Shown here: one piece after another, positions 1 to 4,583 of the stretch | Numbering within the stretch: position 1 is the first letter of the stretch | Layout of the letters: every line of letters begins with the position of its first letter | Assembly: GCA_017520365.1 (NCBI GenBank) | Contig: JAFXFQ010000082.1 | Coordinates: 1-5,397 of the forward strand | Source of the DNA: Clostridia bacterium | Lineage (GTDB): Bacteria > Bacillota > Clostridia > Oscillospirales > CAG-272 | Length of the DNA: 5,397 nt | Direction: 5' to 3' | Translations under genes and position numbers: made by a program | The notes under the pieces: model-generated | What the model saw: only the letters and a program-made list of their open reading frames with translations | The model's database searches: none | Told to the model about the DNA's origin: nothing

Positions 1-354
1 ACACCTCAGTCTATAATCAAGCGCCGTGTACCTGCCATCCTTATAACGGTAAACCTGCAGGAAAAGATGACCTGCTTCCCCCGAGAGCTTTCCGGCGGTG
101 AGCAGCAGAGAGTTGCGTTGGCGAGAGCTCTTGCAAATAACCCCAAGATCATTATTGCAGACGAGCCTACGGGTAACATCGACCCCAAAATGAGTATCGA
201 GATCATGAACCTTCTCATGAAGATCAATAAGCTGGGTAAGACCGTCATCGTCGTTACCCACGAGAAAAACCTCGTTGACTATTATAAGCAGAGAGTAGTA
301 ATACTTGACGGCGGTAAGATAGTAGAGGACAGAGTGGGAGGTATGTTCAGTTGA
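1..354 (+). CDS. ftsE: Cell division ATP-binding protein FtsE, 3' part only
   Basis: This is the C-terminal part of the ABC ATPase that drives FtsX at the division site or lateral wall. The frame is open from the first base, so the gene begins upstream of the window and the Walker A loop is not visible. The remaining 117 residues hold the ABC signature LSGGEQQR (codons near 88-111), Walker B with catalytic Glu in IIIADEPTGNID (near 151-183), and the H-loop in VVTHEK. FRELSGGEQQRVALARAL-type spacing and the short tail after DGGKIVED match FtsE rather than a longer transporter ATPase. The ATG at 67 is internal, because upstream codons read RRVPAIL and continue family-like sequence. The stop overlaps the TTG start of ftsX by four bases, the coupling expected for partners made in equal amounts. 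Identification is strong because ftsX follows directly. Confidence 0.95.
   Translation, partial: TPQSIIKRRVPAILITVNLQEKMTCFPRELSGGEQQRVALARALANNPKIIIADEPTGNIDPKMSIEIMNLLMKINKLGKTVIVVTHEKNLVDYYKQRVVILDGGKIVEDRVGGMFS
336..342 (+). promoter_or_regulatory. Shine-Dalgarno site of ftsX that decides its TTG start
   Basis: GGGAGGT lies 8 nt before the TTG at 351, inside the last ftsE codons. It is the strongest ribosome-binding sequence near the junction. No in-frame ATG lies close by; the next in-frame Met codon is at 450, inside the first membrane helix. The site therefore supports initiation on TTG. Confidence 0.8.
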
Positions 355-1286
355 CACAGGATACAAAAAAGCAGAAAACTCCGAGAAACAGATACAGCAT
401 CAGATTCTTTTTGAAGCAGGCCTTCACAAGCCTTTGGAGAAACGGCGTTATGACTGCTGCATCCATTGCAGTCCTTGCAAGCTGCCTTGTTGTTCTCGGT
501 GCATTTGTCCTTCTGGTCGCAAACCTTAACGTGAATCTTGACAATATCGCAAAAATGAACGTTATCATGGTCTTCTGTGAGTATGACCTTACAGAGGAGG
601 AGACCAAGGACGTGGAAAAGGCTATCAAAAAGCTGCCCAACGTTGAAAAATGTGTCCGCATCACAAAGGAGGAGTCCCTCAAGAAAATGAAAGAGGAGAG
701 CGGTAACGCCGCCATCTACGATGAGATGAGCGGAGAAAACAACCCTCTTTGCGAATCCTTCGAGGTAACCTATGCGGACGTTGATGAAACCAAGGTGTTT
801 GACCTTGAAGCAAGACTCAGCGATAAGAAGAACATCCCCGGAATCCGTGAGATCAAGGGCGTATACAAAACGGCAAAGACCATTGATAACTTCAAAAACG
901 GTATTATGCTCGTGTTCACCTGGTTCCTCGTTATTCTTTTCGTTGTCAGCGTGTTCGTTATCATAAACACCATCAAGCAGTCCGTGTTCGCAAGGCGTCA
1001 TGAGATCACCGTCATGCGATACGTGGGCGCCACCAACAGCTTTATTACCATACCTTTCGTTTTCGAGGGTGTGATCATAGGTCTTCTGGCCAGCGTTATT
1101 GCATACGGTGTAGAGTTCTTCCTCTATAACTACGTAGGCACAACGTCTCTCGGAAGCGTGTCCTTTGTAACCATCATCAGTACAAAGAAGATAGTTCTTC
1201 CCATGCTCGCAGGCTTTGCGGGTGTAGGTATACTGACCGGTATCATCGGAAGCTCCGCTTCTCTCAGGAAATACCTGAAATCTTAA
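351..1286 (+). CDS. ftsX: Cell division permease-like protein FtsX
   Basis: This is the integral membrane partner of FtsE. The complex uses ATP hydrolysis to change the shape of an outside loop and so activate peptidoglycan hydrolases during division or elongation. The 311 residues show the family plan: a basic cytoplasmic N-terminus (1-33), membrane helix 1 (about 34-58), a large extracellular domain (about 59-183), then helices at about 184-207, 231-257 and 280-302. The most diagnostic stretch is FARRHEITVMRYVGATN (213-229), the conserved cytoplasmic loop that contacts the ATPase, followed by IPFVFEG. The length is normal for Gram-positive FtsX. It starts on TTG, supported by GGGAGGT 8 nt upstream, and overlaps the ftsE stop. 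The extracellular domain has three cysteines (76, 101, 134). A 32-nt gap leads to the exported hydrolase gene, its likely partner. Confidence 0.96.
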   Translation: MTQDTKKQKTPRNRYSIRFFLKQAFTSLWRNGVMTAASIAVLASCLVVLGAFVLLVANLNVNLDNIAKMNVIMVFCEYDLTEEETKDVEKAIKKLPNVEKCVRITKEESLKKMKEESGNAAIYDEMSGENNPLCESFEVTYADVDETKVFDLEARLSDKKNIPGIREIKGVYKTAKTIDNFKNGIMLVFTWFLVILFVVSVFVIINTIKQSVFARRHEITVMRYVGATNSFITIPFVFEGVIIGLLASVIAYGVEFFLYNYVGTTSLGSVSFVTIISTKKIVLPMLAGFAGVGILTGIIGSSASLRKYLKS

Positions 1287-1304
1287 AAAACGGCAAAAGC
1301 CGGG

Positions 1305-1313
1305 AAAGGAAGG
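1305..1313 (+). promoter_or_regulatory. Ribosome binding site of the M23 peptidase gene
   Basis: AAAGGAAGG lies 5 nt before the ATG at 1319, in the 32-nt gap after ftsX. It supports this start, which also yields a complete signal peptide. Confidence 0.7.
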
Positions 1314-1318
1314 AACGG

Positions 1319-2581
1319 ATGAAGATAAAAACAGGTTCATCTCTTACGGTGGGCGGCCGTGTTATTGCGGTGCTCCTCACCCTTACGATGATAATGTGCA
1401 CCATTCCTTATACCCCCGTTATTCCTTACGTCAGCGCAGAGGATGCCGAGATCCAGCAGATGCAGGATGAGCTGGCAGTCCTCGACCAGCAGAAAAACGA
1501 GATCCTTGATAAGCTCTCAAACCTTTCTGCCGAGGAAAAGCAGACAGAGGCATACAGACAGAGTCTTCTCGCCCTCATTGATACGGTAGAGGATAAGATC
1601 GCCACATCGACTGCCCTTATCGAAACTCTTAAGGAAAAGCAGGTGGAGATAGAAAAATCTATCGCAGATATGGAGGCGAAGATCGCCGATATCAAGGAAA
1701 AGATCAAGGAGAGAATGCGCGCAAACCACGAGGCAGGTGCGGAGAATTACTTCACCATCCTCATCGGAGCGGAGGATCTCGGAGATTTTCTCTCAAGAGT
1801 CGACAGAGTCAATACACTTATCAAATATGAATCCCAGCTCATAGAGGACTACGAGAAGGAGCAGGCTAATCTGGAGCAGCAGAGAAAAGACCTGATTGCT
1901 TCAAGAGAGCTTCAGGAGAAAACTCTTGCAGGTCTCGAAAAGGACAGAGAAGAGAGCCTTGCGCTTGTTGCAGAGGCAGAGGCATATATCAACTCTCTCG
2001 AATCCGACCAAAGTAAATATGAGTCTGAGTATCAGGCGGCTCTCGAGGCAGAGGCGGCTCTTGACCAGGAGATCGAAAGGATCCTTATCGAAAGAGAAAG
2101 AAAGCGCCAGGAGGAGCTTCTTGCACAGCAAAATAAGCCACCTCAGGGTGGCGAGACACCTCCTGTTCAGCAGCCTACTGCCACAGGCGAATTTATGTGG
2201 CCTCTCCCCACAAACGTGGGCTATATCTCCTGCCACTTCGGAGGAAGCGACCCCAACGGTGCACCCCACTGGGCTGTTGATATTGCAAGAGTAACTACTT
2301 CTACCCCCATTTATGCATCCAATGACGGCTACGTTGTTACCGCATCCTGGCACTACAGCTACGGCTATTACGTGCTTATCGACCACGGCAACGGCTATGC
2401 AACACTTTATGCACATTGCTCAAGCCTTACCGTGTCCTCAGGTCAGAACGTGACCAAGGGCCAGACCATCGCATATTGCGGATCAACAGGCTTCTCCACA
2501 GGTAACCACCTCCACTTTGAGTTCAGAGTGAACGGACAGAAAAAGAATGCCTGCGATTATATGGCCTGCCCCATAAGCTGA
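1319..2581 (+). CDS. Exported coiled-coil M23 family metallopeptidase (probable FtsEX-activated murein hydrolase)
   Basis: This is a 420-residue secreted or wall-associated protein, probably a peptidoglycan endopeptidase. Residues 1-40 form a signal peptide with a hydrophobic core (about 14-28) and a likely cleavage site after VSA (38-40). Residues 41 to about 135 and 165-270 form two long charged coiled coils. The turn between them (RMRANHEAG, then YFTILIGAEDLGDFLSRVDR, 143-162) resembles the hairpin turn of CwlO, PcsB and EnvC, the part that binds FtsX in known cases. A Pro/Gly/Gln linker (272-288) leads to the M23/LytM domain (about 292-410). Metal ligands are visible as H317 and D321 (HWAVD) and H399 (HLH); H366 (YAHC) and H397 complete the site, so it should be active, unlike EnvC, whose site is degenerate. 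The coiled-coil half is not enough to name an orthologue. Five cysteines lie in or after the M23 domain (305, 367, 387, 412, 417). Operon position after ftsEX supports the role. Confidence 0.93.
   Translation: MKIKTGSSLTVGGRVIAVLLTLTMIMCTIPYTPVIPYVSAEDAEIQQMQDELAVLDQQKNEILDKLSNLSAEEKQTEAYRQSLLALIDTVEDKIATSTALIETLKEKQVEIEKSIADMEAKIADIKEKIKERMRANHEAGAENYFTILIGAEDLGDFLSRVDRVNTLIKYESQLIEDYEKEQANLEQQRKDLIASRELQEKTLAGLEKDREESLALVAEAEAYINSLESDQSKYESEYQAALEAEAALDQEIERILIERERKRQEELLAQQNKPPQGGETPPVQQPTATGEFMWPLPTNVGYISCHFGGSDPNGAPHWAVDIARVTTSTPIYASNDGYVVTASWHYSYGYYVLIDHGNGYATLYAHCSSLTVSSGQNVTKGQTIAYCGSTGFSTGNHLHFEFRVNGQKKNACDYMACPIS
2137..2152 (+). other. Small inverted repeat at the coiled coil/M23 linker
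   Basis: GCCACC and GGTGGC form a perfect 6-bp GC-rich stem with a 4-nt loop, in codons for the KPPQGG linker between the two domains. No T run follows, so it is not a terminator. It may be chance, given Pro (CCN) beside Gly (GGN) codons. Confidence 0.35.
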
Positions 2582-2584
2582 TTT

Positions 2585-2589
2585 AGGAA
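2585..2589 (+). promoter_or_regulatory. Weak ribosome binding site of the S41 protease gene
   Basis: AGGAA lies 9 nt before the ATG at 2599, in the 17-nt gap after the M23 stop. It is weaker than the sites of ftsX, the M23 gene and greA. The start is followed by an acidic tail and then the membrane anchor. The string GATAATAA occupies 2592-2599 and merges with the ATG. Confidence 0.5.
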
Positions 2590-2598
2590 CTGATAATA

Positions 2599-3966
2599 AT
2601 GACAGAAGAAAACAGAAACAGGGAGGAGGAGTCTCTGCGAGAGACTCCTTCTTCCGAATTTAATGAGGACCCCATACCCGTGGGCGAGAGCGAAGAGATC
2701 GATATTGATGCTCTTATCCGTGAGGGAGAGGGTCCTGTTAAGGAAGAGAAGAAGATAACCCTCTTCAATGCGGTCATCGCCATGGTCATCACGGCTCTTG
2801 CCACCTTTATGCTGACCTATATAGTCGTAAGCGCCGCAAACCTCAAGACTATCAATAAGATCCGCGAGGATACAGGCGGTGTTCCCCCTGCCGCCTATGC
2901 AAAGATCGCAGAGATAGCAAGAGTCCTTGAGAAGGACGGCCTTTACGATATCGATGAGGATGCCCTCGCCGATATGATAATGAAGGGCTATATGTACGGT
3001 CTCGGTGACGATTATGCCGAATATTATACTAAGGAAGAATATGCGGCTCTCATGAGCGATACCAACGCGGAGATGCAGGGCATCGGTATTCAGATATCAC
3101 TGAATGCCGAAAGAACAGCTCTGCAGATAACAGGCGTCTTCCCCAATACTCCCGCCGCACGGGCAGGACTTTTGGTGGGCGACCTTATAAATGCCGTTAA
3201 GGTGGAGGGCGAGTACGTGGCCATCGCAGAGATCGGCCAGACAGCCGCTCTTGAGCACCTCCGCGGTAAGGAGGGCACCTTCGCAGAGTTTACAGTCATT
3301 CGCGACGGTGAGACTGTGGAGTTTTCCGTGGTCCGTGAAAAAATAACCGAGTATACAGTGTCATACAGAGTATATTCTCTCGATGAAACTGTTGGTATCA
3401 TAACCATTACCTCCTTTGATAAAAAAACACCCGAGCAGTTCAGCGAGGCATATGATGCGCTGATGAAAAAGGGCGTTACAAAGCTTGTCCTTGACGTGAG
3501 AAATAACCCCGGCGGAGAGCTTATCTCAGTTTGCTCCGTTCTCGATATGATAGTCCCCGAGGGACCTGTGGTGAAAAGCGTCAATAAGGCGGGCGATGAG
3601 GAGGTCCTCTATACCTCCGCTCCCGATGAGCTGAATATCCCCATGGCCATCCTTGTCAACGGCAATACTGCCAGCGCAGGCGAGCTTATCACAGCCTGCC
3701 TCCGCGACTACGATAAGGCAACTGTGGTGGGAACTACCACCTTCGGTAAGGGTATCATGCAGAACGTGGTCAGCTTCTCAGACGGAACAGCATTCAAATA
3801 TACAAACAGATACTACTGCGCCCCCTTCTCCGAAAACTATCACGGCGTCGGCATTACGCCCGACGTTACGGTGGAGCTCCCCGAGGAGGTAGCGGAGCAC
3901 TTCTATACTATGACCGACGAAGAGGACACACAGCTTCAGGCGGCGGTCAGGGAACTCAATAAGTAA
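2599..3966 (+). CDS. Membrane-anchored PDZ-domain S41 C-terminal processing protease
   Basis: This is a serine protease of the CtpA/CtpB/Prc family, which cuts exported proteins near their C-termini. The 455 residues show an acidic cytoplasmic tail (1-52), one signal-anchor helix (about 55-79), an N-terminal domain with the family motif GDDYAEYYTKEEY (136-148), a PDZ domain (about 158-248, from GIGIQI to the VIRDG/VVREK strands) that recognises substrate tails, and the S41 catalytic core (about 262-430). Catalytic residues are in place: S359 in NGNTASAGE, K384 in TTFGKG and Q388 four residues on. RNNPGGEL (301-308) is the usual core strand turn. There is no C-terminal peptidoglycan-binding domain. 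The 52-residue tail, with 18 Glu/Asp, is longer than most family members have before the anchor. Position after ftsEX and a hydrolase suggests it turns over an envelope protein; its actual substrate cannot be read from sequence. Confidence 0.95.
   Translation: MTEENRNREEESLRETPSSEFNEDPIPVGESEEIDIDALIREGEGPVKEEKKITLFNAVIAMVITALATFMLTYIVVSAANLKTINKIREDTGGVPPAAYAKIAEIARVLEKDGLYDIDEDALADMIMKGYMYGLGDDYAEYYTKEEYAALMSDTNAEMQGIGIQISLNAERTALQITGVFPNTPAARAGLLVGDLINAVKVEGEYVAIAEIGQTAALEHLRGKEGTFAEFTVIRDGETVEFSVVREKITEYTVSYRVYSLDETVGIITITSFDKKTPEQFSEAYDALMKKGVTKLVLDVRNNPGGELISVCSVLDMIVPEGPVVKSVNKAGDEEVLYTSAPDELNIPMAILVNGNTASAGELITACLRDYDKATVVGTTTFGKGIMQNVVSFSDGTAFKYTNRYYCAPFSENYHGVGITPDVTVELPEEVAEHFYTMTDEEDTQLQAAVRELNK
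2621..2655 (+). other. Long RNA hairpin inside codons 8-19 of the S41 protease gene
   Basis: Left arm 2621-2636 and right arm 2640-2655 pair around the 3-nt loop GCG. The inner 10 bp (2627-2636 with 2640-2649) are perfect. Six more pairs extend outward, four Watson-Crick and two G-U. The left arm contains AGGAGG (2624-2629), a consensus anti-16S sequence, which the fold would bury. No T run follows, so it is not an intrinsic terminator. It begins 22 nt after the start codon. Any effect on translation or mRNA stability is inference. Confidence 0.6.
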
Positions 3967-3973
3967 GTTAACG

Positions 3974-3979
3974 AAAGGA
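3974..3979 (+). promoter_or_regulatory. Ribosome binding site of greA
   Basis: AAAGGA lies 9 nt before the greA ATG, in the 22-nt gap after the S41 protease stop. No promoter-like pair of boxes is visible in the gap, so greA is probably co-transcribed with the genes before it. Confidence 0.65.
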
Positions 3980-3988
3980 TATACAGAA

Positions 3989-4480
3989 ATGGCAGAGACA
4001 AATTTCACACTTTATACCAAAGAAGGCTTCCAGCAGCTTGTTGACGAGCTTGCATACCTGAAGGACGTCCGCGTTCCCGAGATCAAGGTCCAGCTTGCTG
4101 AGGCAAGAAGCCACGGAGACCTTTCCGAGAACTCCGAGTACGATGAGGCAAGAGATGCGCAGGCGAAATGCTATGCGAGAATTGCCGAGGTAGAGGAGCT
4201 TATTAAGCACGCAAAGATCATTGATGAATCCGACTTCAAGGCAGGCGTAGTAAGCATCGGTAGCCTTGTTAAGGTTTATGACAAGACCTTCGATGAGGAG
4301 GCAGAGTATACGATCGTCGGCTCCAATGAGGTAAACGCTTTCCTTAATATGATCACAGACCACAGCCCTATGGGTCAGGCTCTTATGGGCGCAAAGGCAG
4401 GCGACGTTGTTAAGTATACAGCTCCCTGCGGAGAAGTGACTCTTGAGGTCCTCTCTGTTGAAAGAGCAAAGAAAAACTGA
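3989..4480 (+). CDS. greA: Transcription elongation factor GreA
   Basis: GreA enters the secondary channel of RNA polymerase and stimulates cleavage of backtracked transcripts so that stalled complexes restart. The 163 residues match family length. Residues 1-78 form the N-terminal coiled-coil finger, with the tip motif GDLSENSEYDEARDAQ (43-58); D44 and E47 are the acidic pair that positions the catalytic magnesium. Residues about 86-160 form the FKBP-like C-terminal domain, with SPMGQALMGAKAGDVV (126-141) as its signature. The start is backed by AAAGGA 9 nt upstream and by the usual length before the GFQQL helix. The gene closes the tightly spaced run that starts with ftsE. greA followed by lysS is a common order in Firmicutes, which agrees with the next gene. 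Nothing is broken or missing. Confidence 0.98.
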   Translation: MAETNFTLYTKEGFQQLVDELAYLKDVRVPEIKVQLAEARSHGDLSENSEYDEARDAQAKCYARIAEVEELIKHAKIIDESDFKAGVVSIGSLVKVYDKTFDEEAEYTIVGSNEVNAFLNMITDHSPMGQALMGAKAGDVVKYTAPCGEVTLEVLSVERAKKN

Positions 4481-4488
4481 GTTTTTTC

Positions 4489-4525
4489 AAGAGAACAGTT
4501 AAGAGAGAAAAGAGAATAGAAAAGG
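4489..4525 (+). other. Purine-rich intergenic stretch between greA and lysS
   Basis: Only four of 37 bases are pyrimidines on the + strand. It lies between the greA stop and the hairpin at 4528. No convincing -35/-10 pair, T-box element or small ORF is visible. It could be an unstructured leader or simply A/G-rich spacer. Confidence 0.4.
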
Positions 4526-4527
4526 TA

Positions 4528-4548
4528 CAAAACCGCTTTGCGGTTTTG
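4528..4548 (+). terminator. Hairpin after greA, possible intrinsic terminator or attenuator
   Basis: CAAAACCGC and GCGGTTTTG form a perfect 9-bp stem around a TTT loop. The GC core (CCGC/GCGG) is followed at once by four T, which pair with the upstream A run in this drawing. Beyond it comes AATCTTTATT, a broken and weak T tract. The A-stem-T form is the usual look of a modest, possibly two-way terminator. It is 47 nt after greA and 35 nt before lysS, so it ends the ftsE-greA unit or tunes readthrough into lysS. Confidence 0.55.
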
Positions 4549-4583
4549 AATCTTTATTGAAAAAAGAAAGCTGAGATAATAAA

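Noticed and set aside
1291..1302. CGGC-AAAA-GCCG inverted repeat between ftsX and the M23 gene
   Set aside because: It is only a 4-bp stem with no T run after it. It directly precedes the ribosome site and is too small to call a terminator or operator.
282..1340. 352-codon open frame on the minus strand, Cys/His-rich
   Set aside because: It lies antisense to ftsX and the end of ftsE, both strongly supported by family motifs. Its translation resembles no family I know and shows the composition expected of a complement frame. No ribosome site or promoter supports it.
1379..1401. Lipobox making the M23 protein a lipoprotein (Cys27)
   Set aside because: The residues before Cys27 read MIM, which does not fit a lipobox, and a normal signal peptidase site (VSA at 38-40) follows.
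1901..2416. 171-codon minus-strand open frame inside the M23 gene
   Set aside because: It is a shadow of the coiled-coil and M23 coding sequence. The + strand frame keeps the domain order and catalytic residues.
3090..3584. 164-codon minus-strand open frame inside the S41 gene
   Set aside because: It is antisense to the PDZ and catalytic regions, has no independent signals, and reads as low-complexity Ser/Thr/Pro-rich sequence.
3846..3865. CGTCGG/CCGACG inverted repeat near the end of the S41 gene
   Set aside because: It is six pairs with an 8-nt loop in conserved coding sequence, expected by chance in a window this size.
4471..4488. AT-rich hairpin across the greA stop codon with a T6 run
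   Set aside because: The stem is almost all A-T, needs a bulge, and its T run is part of the stem. It is far weaker than the hairpin at 4528-4548.
4575..4580. GATAAT as a -10 promoter box for lysS
   Set aside because: TTGAAA at 4557 leaves a 12-nt spacer and TTGAAT at 4546 leaves 23 nt. The implied start site would fall at or inside the ATG.
4481..4583. T-box leader for lysS
   Set aside because: The gap is too short for a T-box and no conserved T-box-like sequence or antiterminator pair is visible.
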